Below are positions 53,753-63,785 of a DNA stretch of 64,000 nucleotides, one piece after another. Every line of letters begins with the position of its first letter. Position 1 is the stretch's first letter. This DNA comes from Paraburkholderia sp. (GTDB taxonomy: Bacteria > Pseudomonadota > Gammaproteobacteria > Burkholderiales > Burkholderiaceae): the NCBI RefSeq assembly GCF_024281035.1, contig NZ_JAMXLH010000037.1, positions 1-64,000 of the forward strand, read 5' to 3'. Below the pieces are notes generated by a model. That model had not been told where the DNA came from, made no database searches, and was given only the letters and a program-made list of their open reading frames with translations. Both the position numbers and the translations under genes were made by a program.

Positions 53753-54745
53753 ATGATGCAGAAGATCCTTGTGGCGCGGCCGATCTTTCCGGACGTGATC
53801 GAGCGGCTCAAGCAATATTTCGACGTCGACTGGAACAACGGCGACGCACTTCCCGCCGGTGAACTCGCGCGCCGTCTCGCCGACAAGGATGGCGCATTGA
53901 CCGCGGGCGACCCGATCGGCGCCGCGGTGCTTGCCGCCGCGCCGAAGCTGCGCGTGGTCGCGAACATGGCCGTCGGCTACAACAACTTCGACATGGCCGC
54001 GTTCAATGCCGCGAACGTGCTCGGCACCAATACGCCCGACGTGCTCAACGAAACCACCGCCGATTTCGGCTGGGCGCTGATGATGGCCACGGCGCGCCGC
54101 ATCACCGAATCGGAGCACTTCCTGCGCGCGGGCAAGTGGCAGAAATGGGCGTACGACATGATGCTCGGCGCGGACGTGTACGGCTCGACGCTCGGCATCG
54201 TCGGCATGGGCCGCATCGGCCAGGCGATCGCACGGCGCGCGAGGGGCTTCAACATGCGCGTGGTCTATCACAACCGTTCGCGCGTCGCGCCCGAAATCGA
54301 GGCGGAACTGAACGCCGAATACCGCACGAAAGAAGCGCTTTTGCGCGAAGCCGATCACGTCGTGCTCGTCTTGCCGTACACGGCGGACAATCACCACACG
54401 ATCGGCGCGGCTGAATTCGCGCTGATGAAGCCCACCGCCACGCTCACCAACATCGCGCGCGGCGGCATCGTCGACGATGCGGCGCTGGCCGAGGCGCTGC
54501 GCGAGCGTCGCATCGCGGCTGCGGGCCTCGATGTATTCGAGGGCGAGCCGAGCGTGAATCCGGCGCTGCTGACCGTGCCCAATGTCGTGCTGACGCCGCA
54601 CATCGCGAGCGCGAGCGAAGCGACGCGCCGCGCCATGGCGAACCTCGCCGCCGACAACCTCATCGCCGCGCTGGGCGCCGGTCCGCGCGCGGGCCAGCCG
54701 CCCAGTCCGATCAATCCCGCCGTGATGGGGAAAGCCCGTTCATGA
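53753..54745 (+). CDS. 2-hydroxyacid dehydrogenase (glyoxylate/hydroxypyruvate reductase type)
   Basis: A 330-residue D-2-hydroxyacid dehydrogenase, GhrB-like. NAD(P)-binding GIVGMGRIGQAIARRARGF; catalytic Arg region TNIARGGIVDDAALAEAL; Glu in LDVFEGEPSVNPAL; His in TPHIASASEATR. It reduces glyoxylate or hydroxypyruvate, or oxidises D-glycerate. GGAGAG precedes the ATG. It overlaps rmuC by 4 bp (ATGA). Confidence 0.94.
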   Translation: MMQKILVARPIFPDVIERLKQYFDVDWNNGDALPAGELARRLADKDGALTAGDPIGAAVLAAAPKLRVVANMAVGYNNFDMAAFNAANVLGTNTPDVLNETTADFGWALMMATARRITESEHFLRAGKWQKWAYDMMLGADVYGSTLGIVGMGRIGQAIARRARGFNMRVVYHNRSRVAPEIEAELNAEYRTKEALLREADHVVLVLPYTADNHHTIGAAEFALMKPTATLTNIARGGIVDDAALAEALRERRIAAAGLDVFEGEPSVNPALLTVPNVVLTPHIASASEATRRAMANLAADNLIAALGAGPRAGQPPSPINPAVMGKARS

Positions 54746-56277
54746 GCCCGTTGTTCCTGATGTCCGCTGCGACGCTGCTGGTCGCTGTTGCACTCGTGGT
54801 GGCGCTCGTCGCGTTGCAGCGCGCGCGCAGCGGCGATGACGCCGACGCCGACGCGCTCCACCACGCGCTCGACGCCCTGAGCGACCGGCTCGCCGCATCG
54901 ACCGACACGCAGGCGCGCGCAGCCGAGCGCATCGAGCGCGAACTGCGCAACGAGATCGCGCGCACCGCGCAGGCGTCGCGCAGCGAGTTCGGCGGCGGCT
55001 TCGCGCAGGTGCAGCAGGCGCTCGCGTCGCATCTCACGAGCATTGCGACGGTGCAGAACAGCCAGATCGACGGTTTTGCGCAGCAGCTCGTCAAGCTCAC
55101 CGAGACCAATGCGCAGCAGCTCGAAGCCGTGCGCCAGAGCCTGCAGCAGCAGGCGCAGCAGGCGCGCGACGAGCAGGGCGCGGCGCTGCGCCACTTCGGC
55201 AACGTGCTCGCGCAGCAGCTCGCGCAGCTCACCGAGGCCAACGACCGTCGTTTCGCCGAAGTGCGCGCGACGCTCGAGCAGCGCTTGAAGGACATCGAGG
55301 CGAACAACGCCGCGAAGCTGGAGGAAATGCGCCGCACCGTCGACGAGAAACTGCACGCGACGCTCGAACAGCGCCTTGGCGAATCGTTCAAGCTCGTGTC
55401 CGATCGGCTCGAACAGGTGCATCGCGGGCTCGGCGAAATGCAGACGCTCGCGGCCGGCGTCGGCGACCTGAAGAAGGTGCTCACGAACGTAAAGACGCGC
55501 GGCACGTGGGGTGAAGTGCAGCTCGAAGCACTGCTCGAACAGGTGCTCACGCCCGATCAATATGCGAAGAATGTCGCGACGGTGCCGAAGAGCAGCGAGC
55601 GGGTCGAGTTCGCGATTCGCCTGCCGGGCCGCGGCGACGCGGGCGCGGGCGCTGGCGCGGGCGCTGGCGCGGGTGTGGCCAATGGGGCCGCGCCGGTGTG
55701 GCTGCCCATCGATGCGAAATTTCCGCGCGAGGACTACGAGCGCCTGATCGATGCGCAGGAGCGCGCCGACGTCGCGGCCATCGACGAGGCTGGCCGTGCG
55801 CTGGAGGCGCGCATCAAGGCGGAGGCGCGCACGATTGCCGAGAAGTACGTCGCGCCGCCGTACACGACCGATTTCGCGCTGCTGTTCCTGCCGACCGAAG
55901 GTCTCTACGCGGAAATCCTGCGCCGCCCGGGTCTCACCGATCTGTTGCAGCGCGACTTCCGCGTGACGGTGGCGGGGCCGACCACGCTGACGGCGCTGCT
56001 CAACAGCCTGCAGATGGGTTTTCGGACGTTGGCTATCGAGCGTCGTTCGAGCGAGGTGTGGCAGGTGCTGGGCGCGGTGAAGACCGAGTTCGGCAAGTTC
56101 GGCGACGTGCTCGCGAAGACCAAGACGCAGCTTGAGACGGTGGCGCGCTCGATCGAGGCAGCGGAGGTGCGCACGCGTGCGATGAACCGTAAGCTGCGCG
56201 ACGTGGAGGCATTGCCGGGCGAAGAGGCGACGAACCTGCTCGGCGACGCGCTGCGCAACGGCGCTGGCGACGAGTAG
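54742..56277 (+). CDS. rmuC: DNA recombination protein RmuC
   Basis: RmuC, 511 residues. An N-terminal membrane helix (MSPLFLMSAATLLVAVALVV), a long coiled coil (residues about 35-225, with LEQRLKDIEANNAAKLEEMR), then the RmuC nuclease-like domain (TRGTWGEVQLEALLEQVLTP; WLPIDAKFPREDYERLIDAQ). It limits inverted-repeat-induced rearrangements. A run of AGAGAGAGAG interrupts the conserved domain near residue 300. Coupled to the upstream dehydrogenase gene. Confidence 0.95.
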   Translation: MSPLFLMSAATLLVAVALVVALVALQRARSGDDADADALHHALDALSDRLAASTDTQARAAERIERELRNEIARTAQASRSEFGGGFAQVQQALASHLTSIATVQNSQIDGFAQQLVKLTETNAQQLEAVRQSLQQQAQQARDEQGAALRHFGNVLAQQLAQLTEANDRRFAEVRATLEQRLKDIEANNAAKLEEMRRTVDEKLHATLEQRLGESFKLVSDRLEQVHRGLGEMQTLAAGVGDLKKVLTNVKTRGTWGEVQLEALLEQVLTPDQYAKNVATVPKSSERVEFAIRLPGRGDAGAGAGAGAGAGVANGAAPVWLPIDAKFPREDYERLIDAQERADVAAIDEAGRALEARIKAEARTIAEKYVAPPYTTDFALLFLPTEGLYAEILRRPGLTDLLQRDFRVTVAGPTTLTALLNSLQMGFRTLAIERRSSEVWQVLGAVKTEFGKFGDVLAKTKTQLETVARSIEAAEVRTRAMNRKLRDVEALPGEEATNLLGDALRNGAGDE

Positions 56278-56340
56278 TCGCGCAAGCTGCGCGAATGACG
56301 ACTCAAGAGACGCAAGACTTAAGACTCAAACGTCAACGCA

Positions 56341-56383
56341 AAACGGGCCGCCTGCGAGGAAGCGCAGGCGGCCCGTTTTTTTT
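56341..56383. terminator. Strong 16-bp hairpin terminator after rmuC
   Basis: A perfect 16-bp stem (AAACGGGCCGCCTGCG) with a 6-nt loop is followed by eight T residues. It also serves the convergent acetyltransferase gene, which ends 21 bp later. Confidence 0.93.
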
Positions 56384-56403
56384 CTGCCAGTAGTGCCGCG
56401 CCG

Positions 56404-56910
56404 TCAACCGGCCTGGCTGGCGGCCTGTTCGACGGGTGCGGCGAGTTGTTCGAGCGCCTCGCCGGTCATGCGAACGACGCGCCAGTCGGGCAGCACGGTC
56501 GCGCCCATTTTTTCGTAGAAGCCGATGGCGGGCTGATTCCAGTCGAGCACGGTCCACTCGAAGCGGGCGCATTTCCGTTCGACGGCGATGGCCGCGAGTG
56601 CGCGCAGCATCGCGGTGCCGAGGCCCGTGCCGCGCTGCGACGGCTGGACGTAGAGGTCTTCGAGATAGAGCCCGCGGCGTCCGAGGAACGTCGAGTAGTT
56701 ATGAAAGAAGAGCGCGTAGGCGACGATGCGCCCCGCGTCCTCGGCGACGAGCGCCTCAGCCGCAGGCCGGGCGCCAAAGAGCGCATCCGCGAGCGCGTCT
56801 TGAGTCGCGACGAACAGATGCGTGAGCTTTTCGAACTCGGCCAGCTCGTACATCAGCGCGTGGATCGCGCCGACGTCGGCAGGCGTGGCCGCGCGAATCG
56901 CAGCGGTCAT
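56404..56910 (-). CDS. GNAT family N-acetyltransferase
   Basis: A 168-residue acetyltransferase. Acetyl-CoA site QPSQRGTGLGTAMLRALAAI near residue 100, and WTVLDWNQPAIGFYEKMGAT near residue 130, as in the diamine acetyltransferase-like subgroup. The substrate is unknown. Its ATG overlaps the stop of the upstream gene by one base (TAATG), so translation is coupled. Confidence 0.92.
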   Translation of the reverse strand: MTAAIRAATPADVGAIHALMYELAEFEKLTHLFVATQDALADALFGARPAAEALVAEDAGRIVAYALFFHNYSTFLGRRGLYLEDLYVQPSQRGTGLGTAMLRALAAIAVERKCARFEWTVLDWNQPAIGFYEKMGATVLPDWRVVRMTGEALEQLAAPVEQAASQAG

Positions 56911-57185
56911 TACGCTTCCTCCGGCACGTCGGAGAGCTGGATCTCGATGCCGCCGAAGCGCGACGCGACCCAGTTGTACGCGTGGCAGGCGATCCACAGC
57001 AGCACGAAGCCGAGAATCGCGTTGAGCAGCAGCGCGCTGAAAATCGTCGAGAGTTCGACCGAACCGTAACGGATGAACGCGACGAGCACGCCAAGCAGGA
57101 CGATCGGCACGCTGAACGTCAGATAGACGAGGATCAGCGCCTTGGCCGTTTGCCCCGGAGCGATGAACGAGATTTGTTTTTTCAT
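56910..57185 (-). CDS. Small two-helix membrane protein, conserved hypothetical
   Basis: A 91-residue protein starting MKKQISFIAPGQTAKALILV with two membrane helices (residues 16-38 and 48-68) and a charged tail ending DVPEEA. No named domain. It is cotranscribed with the acetyltransferase gene. Confidence 0.8.
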   Translation of the reverse strand: MKKQISFIAPGQTAKALILVYLTFSVPIVLLGVLVAFIRYGSVELSTIFSALLLNAILGFVLLWIACHAYNWVASRFGGIEIQLSDVPEEA

Positions 57186-57253
57186 ATGAGTCGGTCCGTA
57201 TGACGTGGTGGACGTGTCGAATTTGACAATGGCTGGTAAGGGGGCGGCCCGTC

Positions 57254-58549
57254 TCAGACGAGTCCGTCGAAAAGCATGATGTCGACCGTGTCGCCGGCAT
57301 CGAGACTGGCGGCTTCATGGGCGAGCACGATAAAGCAATTTGCCTCGCTCATGGTGCTCAATGCACCGGAACTCTGGGAGCCGGTCGGCGTGACGAGCCA
57401 GTGGCCCTCGTTATCGCGCACGGCGACGCCGCGCTGGAATTCGGTGCGCCCCGGACGTTTCTTGATCGGTATCTCGCAGCGGGCCGGGATCAGCGGCACG
57501 GGCTGCGGCGCCGCACCGGCCATGGCGAGGAGCGCCGGGCGCACGATCTGGTAGAAGGTGACCATCGTCGCAACCGGGTTGCCCGGCAAGCCGAAGAGGA
57601 GGGCCGGGTGCCCCGCGCCGGGCTGGCCGCCCGACCAGATGCGCCCGAAGGCGAGCGGACGGCCCGGGCGCATCGCCAGGCCCCAGAACTCGACGTCGCC
57701 GAGCGTCTGCAACTGCGTGCGTGTGAAGTCGGCATCGCCGACCGAGACGCCGCCCGAGGTCAGCACCACGTCTGCGCTTTGTGCCGCCGCTTTGAGCGTG
57801 GCCGCAAGCGCGGCCGGCTCGTCGCGCACCATGCCGAGATCGATTGCCTCGACGTCGAGACGCTTGAGCATCGCGCCGAGCGTGTAGCGGTTGCTGTCGT
57901 AGATGCAACCCGCATCGAGCGGGCTGCCTGGCGTGCGCAGTTCGTCGCCGGTCGAGAAGTACGCCACGCGCAGGCGCTGTTTCACGTCGACATCGACGAT
58001 CCCGAGCGAGGCCAGCAAGCCGATGTCGGAGGCGCGCAGCACGCGGCCGGCGCGCAGCGCGGCGCGGCCCTTCGCAAGATCCTCGCCCTTGCGGCGGCGG
58101 TTCGCGCTGCGCGACACGGCATTCGCCGCGAACGTGACGCTGTCGCCTTCGCGCTGGGTGTTTTCCTGCGGCACGACCGTGTCGCAACCGGTGGGCATGG
58201 GCGCGCCGGTCATGATGCGCACGCAGGCGCCTGGCGGCATCTCGCCCGTAAACGGGTGCCCGGCGAAGGCCTTGCCTGCAATGTTCAATGTGAGCATGCC
58301 CGTTGCAGCAGCAAGCGCCGCGCCGTCGAATGCGTAGCCGTCCATCGCGGAGTTGTCGTGCGCGGGAACGTCGATCGGCGAGATCACGTCGTGGGCGAGC
58401 ACGCGCGCAAGCGCGTCAGGCAGCGGCACCCGCTCGCTGGCCGTGATCGGCGTGACCCATTGCAGCACGATGGCCTGGGCGGCGCTGACGGGCAAGGCTT
58501 GGGGATCGTACTGGGTGACGCAACCGGACAGAGTGTTATGCGTGGTCAT
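57254..58549 (-). CDS. moeA: Molybdopterin molybdotransferase
   Basis: MoeA, 431 residues, inserts molybdate into adenylated molybdopterin. N-terminal LPDALARVLAHDVISPIDVP and AHDNSAMDGYAFDG; C-terminal TSGGVSVGDADFTRTQL and FGLPGNPVATMVTFYQIV. First or third gene of the moaA-mobA-moeA cluster (gene order on the strand: moaA, mobA, moeA), with about 100 bp before it. Confidence 0.96.
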   Translation of the reverse strand: MTTHNTLSGCVTQYDPQALPVSAAQAIVLQWVTPITASERVPLPDALARVLAHDVISPIDVPAHDNSAMDGYAFDGAALAAATGMLTLNIAGKAFAGHPFTGEMPPGACVRIMTGAPMPTGCDTVVPQENTQREGDSVTFAANAVSRSANRRRKGEDLAKGRAALRAGRVLRASDIGLLASLGIVDVDVKQRLRVAYFSTGDELRTPGSPLDAGCIYDSNRYTLGAMLKRLDVEAIDLGMVRDEPAALAATLKAAAQSADVVLTSGGVSVGDADFTRTQLQTLGDVEFWGLAMRPGRPLAFGRIWSGGQPGAGHPALLFGLPGNPVATMVTFYQIVRPALLAMAGAAPQPVPLIPARCEIPIKKRPGRTEFQRGVAVRDNEGHWLVTPTGSQSSGALSTMSEANCFIVLAHEAASLDAGDTVDIMLFDGLV

Positions 58550-58651
58550 CGGGGGGAGCAGCGTCGCGTCCGCACCATGAGTGCGGCGATCGTCCTGTTG
58601 GGCATGCCGGAGAGTAATGGACGGCGACAGGAAGCAGGCCGGCCGCGTTCT

Positions 58652-59284
58652 TCAGGCACGGTCGAGGTCGGCGAGTTCCTGTAAGGAATTGATATTGTAA
58701 AACGCACGCTCGTCGGCAAAGTTCACTTCAATTGTCTTGTGGCGCGCGTACCACGCGCGCACCTTGCGTTCGCCCGCGCCCAGAAAGGCCGCGAGGTCGT
58801 CGGCGAGCGACGTGCGCACGAGCGCGAACACCGGATGCAGTGAGGTTTCGCCCGCGTTGTTGCCCGTAGCGTTCGTCGTGACGACGGTGGCGATGTCGGC
58901 GTCGTGCGCGAGCACGGCCGCGGCCAGGCGCGCAGCGAGATCGGCGGGCAGCCAGGGCGAGTCGCACGGCGCGGTTAGCAGCCATGGCGTTTTCGCTGCC
59001 TGAAGCCCGGCGAGGAGACCGGCGAGCGGGCCGGGAAAATCCGGCAATGTATCGGCGAGGACGGCGGCGTGCCACGGCGCGCCGAGCGCCGCGTACACGT
59101 CCTGATGCCGGTTTGCGCTGATGGCGAGCGCGCCAACCTGCGGCGCGAGACGCGCGAGCACGTGCGCCGCGAGCGGCTGGCCATGCAGCAGCTGCAGGCC
59201 CTTGTCGGCGCCGCCCATGCGTTGGCCGCGCCCGCCCGCGAGCACGAGACCCGTGATGACGGCGGCAGACAGAGCGGGAACCAT
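58652..59284 (-). CDS. mobA: Molybdenum cofactor guanylyltransferase
   Basis: MobA, 210 residues, attaches GMP to molybdopterin to form the bis-MGD cofactor used by DMSO-reductase-family enzymes. LVLAGGRGQRMGGADKGLQL is the nucleotide-binding motif; TAPCDSPWLPADLAAR carries the metal-binding Asp. It begins 7 bp after the moaA stop, so it is in the same transcript. Confidence 0.95.
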   Translation of the reverse strand: MVPALSAAVITGLVLAGGRGQRMGGADKGLQLLHGQPLAAHVLARLAPQVGALAISANRHQDVYAALGAPWHAAVLADTLPDFPGPLAGLLAGLQAAKTPWLLTAPCDSPWLPADLAARLAAAVLAHDADIATVVTTNATGNNAGETSLHPVFALVRTSLADDLAAFLGAGERKVRAWYARHKTIEVNFADERAFYNINSLQELADLDRA

Positions 59285-59291
59285 CGATGCG

Positions 59292-60404
59292 TCAGCCACC
59301 GATGTAGGACATTTCGATGCGGTGCTCGTCGGAGACGGCCGGTGCGGCGTCGCTGCCGCGCAACTGCGAGTAGCGGTCGGCGCGGCCTGACCAGATCTGC
59401 GCAATGGCGGCCGAGATCGTCTCGTCGCTCGTGCCGTTGCGCACGAGTGCGCGCAGGTCGTAGCCCATCGAAGCGAACAGGCACAGATACACCTTGCCCT
59501 CGGTCGACAGGCGGGCGCGCGTGCAGTTGCCGCAGAACGCGCGCGTCACGCTCGAAATCACGCCGATTTCGCCCGCACCGTCGGCATAGCCCCAGCGCTG
59601 CGCGGTTTCGGCTGCGCTGTGCGCCTCGAGCGGCACGAGCGGGAAGTGTTCGGCAATGCGCGCGACGACCTCGGCGGACGGCATCACTTCGGCCATGTTC
59701 CAGCCGTTCGACGTGCCCACGTCCATGTATTCGATGAAGCGCAGCGTAACGCCCGAGCCGCGGAAGTGACGCGCCATCGGCACGATTTCGCCGTCGTTGG
59801 TGCCGCGCTTGACCACCATGTTGAGCTTCAGCGGCGCGAGCCCGACGGCGTGTGCGGCCTCGATGCCGTCGAGCACGTCCGCGACGGCGAAGTCGGCGTC
59901 GTTCATGCGGCGAAAGAGGGCGTCGTCGAGCGCGTCGAGGCTCACCGTGACGCGTGTGAGCCCTGCGTCGCGCAATGCGCGCGCCTTGCGCGCAAGGATC
60001 GAGCCGTTGGTGGTGAGCGTGAGATCGAGCGGCTCGCCTGTGGGCGTACGCAACGCAGCAAGACGTTCAATCAGGAATTCGATGTTCTTGCGCAGCAGCG
60101 GCTCGCCGCCGGTCAGGCGGATCTTCGTGACGCCTTGCGCGACGAAAAGCCGCGCGAGTCGTTCGATTTCTTCGAGCGTGAGAAGCGCGTCGTGCGGCAG
60201 GAATTGATAGTTCTTGTCGAAAACCGCACGCGGCATGCAGTAGACGCAACGGAAATTGCAGCGGTCCGTGACCGAGATGCGCAGATCCTTCAACGGACGT
60301 GCGAGCGTGTCGAGCACCTCGCCAGAGGGCGTGCGCAGACTGTCGCCAGCCGTCAGGGGCGGCAGCGAGCGAGCATCGGCAACGGGGATGATGCGTCGGG
60401 GCAT
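59292..60404 (-). CDS. moaA: GTP 3',8-cyclase
   Basis: MoaA, 370 residues, a radical SAM enzyme for the first step of molybdenum cofactor synthesis. N-terminal cluster [10 protein letters not shown]-terminal cluster [39 protein letters not shown]. The 20-residue N-terminal extension before the core is Burkholderia-like. No moaBCDE genes are in the window. Confidence 0.97.
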   Translation of the reverse strand: MPRRIIPVADARSLPPLTAGDSLRTPSGEVLDTLARPLKDLRISVTDRCNFRCVYCMPRAVFDKNYQFLPHDALLTLEEIERLARLFVAQGVTKIRLTGGEPLLRKNIEFLIERLAALRTPTGEPLDLTLTTNGSILARKARALRDAGLTRVTVSLDALDDALFRRMNDADFAVADVLDGIEAAHAVGLAPLKLNMVVKRGTNDGEIVPMARHFRGSGVTLRFIEYMDVGTSNGWNMAEVMPSAEVVARIAEHFPLVPLEAHSAAETAQRWGYADGAGEIGVISSVTRAFCGNCTRARLSTEGKVYLCLFASMGYDLRALVRNGTSDETISAAIAQIWSGRADRYSQLRGSDAAPAVSDEHRIEMSYIGG

Positions 60405-60482
60405 GATGGTTTCGTTCAGATGTTGTAAAGATTCTAGCCGAACCTCTGCCCGGCCACCGACAAGGGAGAACGCTGATATATC

Positions 60483-60510
60483 AAAAAAAAGCCCGCCGTG
60501 GCGGGCGGGC
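60483..60510 (-). terminator. Terminator after rne
   Basis: On the minus strand a GC stem (GCCCGCC with GGCGGGC) is followed by eight T residues (the A-run at 60483-60490 on the plus strand). Confidence 0.88.
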
Positions 60511-60575
60511 TTGCTTACGCGTATCGACGCGGAGACGGCGGGCGCGATGCCCGGCGTCTCCCGTCTAAACGGGCC

Positions 60576-63500
60576 TTACTGCGCCTCGTGATGCGTTTCG
60601 ACCTGCTGCATCGGCGTCGTATCGGCCGGCGGCAGCGCCTTGCGCTCGCGCGGCACGCGTGCGGGCTTCACCACCTGAGCGGCGGCCGCCTGGGCGTCGC
60701 GCAGCTTCTCGGTGTTGGTGTTGACCCAGACGAGACCGGCGGAGGCCAGCATCGGCTCCAGTGCCTCGGACGACAGCGTGCTTGCGGCAGCAGGGCGGGC
60801 GACGGCTTGCGTCACGGGCTCTGCGGCAGCGGCGGGCGCTGCGGGAGCTTCGGCGCGTGCTTCGGGCTCGACCGGCTGCGGCGCCGGTTCTGCCGTGGCG
60901 GCCGACTGCTCGGCGACCGGGGCTTCCACGTGGTGCTCGCGAGCGGCCGGTTCGACCGGAGCCGGTTCAGCGGCGGGGGCTTCGGCCAGGGGCGCTTCTG
61001 CAGTCGCTGCAGCTTCTGCGACCGGAGCGGCGACCTCGGCTGCTGCCGGAGCGGCCTGTTCGACCGGCGCGGCAACGTGCGCTTCGTGCGCTTCGATCTT
61101 CGCCTCGACGAAGTGCGCGGCTTCCGGCAACGGCGTCACGACGACCGTTTCGGCGACGACTTCGTGCACGGTCACGTTCGACGACGGCGCTTCGGCCTCG
61201 ACTTCAGGCTGCGCGACGACCGGCGCCGCAACGGGGGCCACAACCGGCGCTTCAACCGGAGCGACGTCGACGGGCTGCACGGGCGCCGATTCCTCGACGT
61301 CCGCGCCGCGTTCCTGCGCGCCCTCGGCCGTCAGGCCTGCGGTGCCTTCTTCACGCTCGCGACGACCGCCACGGCGGCCGCGGCGGCGGCGGCGGCGTTC
61401 CTCGCCGTCACGCGATGCGCCTGCATCCTCGTCGGTGGCGCCGGGTGCGAGGCCTTCGCTCTGCACGGCGCCAGCGGCTTCGCTGGCGGCCGCGTCGAGA
61501 CGCGTTTCCTGGGCTTCGGCAGCCGCCGCTTGCTGCGGACGGCGGCGCTCACCGCGTTCGCCACGCTCACCGCGTTCACGGCGCTCGCCGCGCGGCGCGT
61601 CGGCTTCCGCCGTCTCGCTGCGGTCCTGACCGCGTTCTACGCGTTCGATGCGCTGCTCGCGCGGTTCGCGTGCCTCACGGCCTTCGCGGCCCTGGCGACC
61701 TTCACGCCCTTCGCGCGGCTCGCGTGCCTCGCGGCCTTCACGCGGCTCGCGCGCCTCACGGGGTTCGCGACCTTCACGCGGTTCGCGACCCTCACGCGGT
61801 TCACGGCCTTCACGCGGCTCACGACCCTCGCGCGATTCACGCGGCTCACGCTCTTCGCGGCGCGACGACGGCTGGCCGCCGCGTGCACCGCCGGCGCCTT
61901 CGCCGCGGCCTGTTCCATCACGGCCGCCGGGGCGGCGGTTGCGGTTACGGTCACCCGTTTTTTCGCCGCGCTCGGTGCGCTCGCCGCGGGCCGGACGGGC
62001 AGTCTTGTCCTGCTGCTCGGTCGCGACCGGTGCGGGGGCCGCAGCCGGTGCGCCGCCGAAGAGGCGCTTGAGCCAGCCGAAGAAACCGCCGCCGGCTGCC
62101 GCCGTGGCAGCCTGTGCAGCCGCCGGTGCGGCCTCGGCGGCCTTCGCCGCCGAAGTCGGGGCCGGACGCTCCGGCGTAATGCCCTTGACCGCGGCTTCCT
62201 GCTTCGGCTTGGTCTCGGCGGTGCGCTTGCTGTAGCCGGTTTCCGATTCGAGTTCGCGAGCCGCTTCCTCGGCCATCTTCCAGGACGCGCGCGGGTCGTC
62301 GAGGCGTGCATCGTCGTGACGCAGGCGCTCGAGCTTGTAGTGCGGCGTTTCGAGATGCTTGTTCGGGATCAGAACGACGGCAACCTTGAAGCGCGACTCG
62401 ATCTTGTTGATCTCCGAGCGCTTCTCGTTGAGCAGGAAGGCGGTCACTTCGACCGGCACCTGGCAGTGGATCGCCGCGGTGTTTTCCTTCATCGCCTCTT
62501 CCTGGATGATGCGCAGGACCTGAAGCGCCGACGATTCCGTATCGCGGATATGGCCCGTGCCGTTACAGCGCGGGCAGGTGACGTGGCTGCCTTCCGAGAG
62601 GGCGGGGCGCAGACGCTGGCGCGACAGCTCCATCAGGCCGAAGCGCGAGATCTTGCCCATCTGCACGCGCGCACGGTCGTGGCGCAGTGCGTCTTTCAGG
62701 CGCTGCTCGACTTCGCGCTGGCTCTTGGACGACTCCATGTCGATGAAGTCGATCACGATCAGGCCGCCCAGGTCGCGCAGACGCAACTGGCGCGCGACTT
62801 CGTCGGCTGCTTCGAGGTTGGTGCGTGCGGCGGTTTCCTCGATATCGGCGCCCTTGGTGGCGCGCGCCGAGTTCACGTCGATGGCGACGAGCGCCTCGGT
62901 GTGGTCGATCACGATCGCGCCGCCCGAGGGCAGCGGCACCGTGCGCGAGTACGCCGTCTCGATCTGGTGCTCGATCTGGAAACGCGAGAAGAGCGGGACG
63001 TCGTCGTGGTAGCGCTTCACCTTGTTGACGTTGTCCGGCATCACGATATCCATGAAGGCGCGGGCCTGGTCATAGATCTCGGTGGTGTCGATGAGGATTT
63101 CGCCGATATCGGGCTGGAAATAGTCGCGGATCGCGCGGATCACGAGGCTCGATTCGAGGTAAATCAGCATCGGCTGGCCGCTCTGGCCGGCCTGCGACGC
63201 GGCTTCGATCGCGCGCCACAGCTGCATCAGGTAATTCAGGTCCCACTGGAGCTCTTCAGCCGAACGGCCGATGCCGGCCGTGCGGGCGATGATGCTCATG
63301 CCGTCGGGCAGTTGCAGCTGCGCCATGGTTTCGCGCAGTTCCTGACGGTCGTCGCCCTCGATGCGGCGCGACACGCCGCCGCCGCGCGGGTTGTTCGGCA
63401 TCAGCACGAGGTAGCGGCCCGCGAGCGAGATGAACGTGGTGAGCGCCGCGCCCTTGTTGCCGCGCTCTTCCTTCTCGACCTGGACGATCAGTTCCTGACC

Positions 63501-63785
63501 TTCCCTGAGGGCGTCCTGGATGCGCGCGGAGCGCATGTCGACGCCTTCGCGGAAGTACTGGCGGGCGACTTCCTTGAACGGCAGAAAGCCGTGGCGGTCT
63601 TCGCCGTAGTTCACGAAACACGCTTCGAGCGACGGCTCGATGCGGGTGACGATCCCCTTGTAGATATTGCCTTTGCGCTGTTCGCGCCCGGCGGTTTCGA
63701 TGTCGATGTCGATCAGCTTCTGACCATCGACGATGGCGACGCGCAGTTCTTCCTGCTGCGTCGCGTTGAACAGCATTCGTTTCAT
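60576..63785 (-). CDS. rne: Ribonuclease E
   Basis: RNase E, 1069 residues, the main endonuclease of mRNA decay and rRNA/tRNA processing. Catalytic half: S1 domain near residues 35-125, 5' sensor, DNase I-like site IDVNSARATKG and GGLIVIDFIDMESSKSQREV (metal Asp residues), and the zinc link CPRCNGTGH near residue 405. The C-terminal half is disordered and Arg/Glu/Ala-rich with REPREGREP repeats, where degradosome partners bind. A basic tail follows. Confidence 0.97.
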   Translation of the reverse strand: MKRMLFNATQQEELRVAIVDGQKLIDIDIETAGREQRKGNIYKGIVTRIEPSLEACFVNYGEDRHGFLPFKEVARQYFREGVDMRSARIQDALREGQELIVQVEKEERGNKGAALTTFISLAGRYLVLMPNNPRGGGVSRRIEGDDRQELRETMAQLQLPDGMSIIARTAGIGRSAEELQWDLNYLMQLWRAIEAASQAGQSGQPMLIYLESSLVIRAIRDYFQPDIGEILIDTTEIYDQARAFMDIVMPDNVNKVKRYHDDVPLFSRFQIEHQIETAYSRTVPLPSGGAIVIDHTEALVAIDVNSARATKGADIEETAARTNLEAADEVARQLRLRDLGGLIVIDFIDMESSKSQREVEQRLKDALRHDRARVQMGKISRFGLMELSRQRLRPALSEGSHVTCPRCNGTGHIRDTESSALQVLRIIQEEAMKENTAAIHCQVPVEVTAFLLNEKRSEINKIESRFKVAVVLIPNKHLETPHYKLERLRHDDARLDDPRASWKMAEEAARELESETGYSKRTAETKPKQEAAVKGITPERPAPTSAAKAAEAAPAAAQAATAAAGGGFFGWLKRLFGGAPAAAPAPVATEQQDKTARPARGERTERGEKTGDRNRNRRPGGRDGTGRGEGAGGARGGQPSSRREEREPRESREGREPREGREPREGREPREGREPREAREPREGREAREPREGREGRQGREGREAREPREQRIERVERGQDRSETAEADAPRGERRERGERGERGERRRPQQAAAAEAQETRLDAAASEAAGAVQSEGLAPGATDEDAGASRDGEERRRRRRGRRGGRREREEGTAGLTAEGAQERGADVEESAPVQPVDVAPVEAPVVAPVAAPVVAQPEVEAEAPSSNVTVHEVVAETVVVTPLPEAAHFVEAKIEAHEAHVAAPVEQAAPAAAEVAAPVAEAAATAEAPLAEAPAAEPAPVEPAAREHHVEAPVAEQSAATAEPAPQPVEPEARAEAPAAPAAAAEPVTQAVARPAAASTLSSEALEPMLASAGLVWVNTNTEKLRDAQAAAAQVVKPARVPRERKALPPADTTPMQQVETHHEAQ
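61640..61850 (-). repeat. 12-bp-type repeats coding for Arg-Glu-Pro/Gly units in RNase E
   Basis: Degenerate tandem units encode REPREGREP-like segments in the noncatalytic arm of RNase E. The strand-opposite frames are also open, an artefact of the repeated GC composition. Confidence 0.85.
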
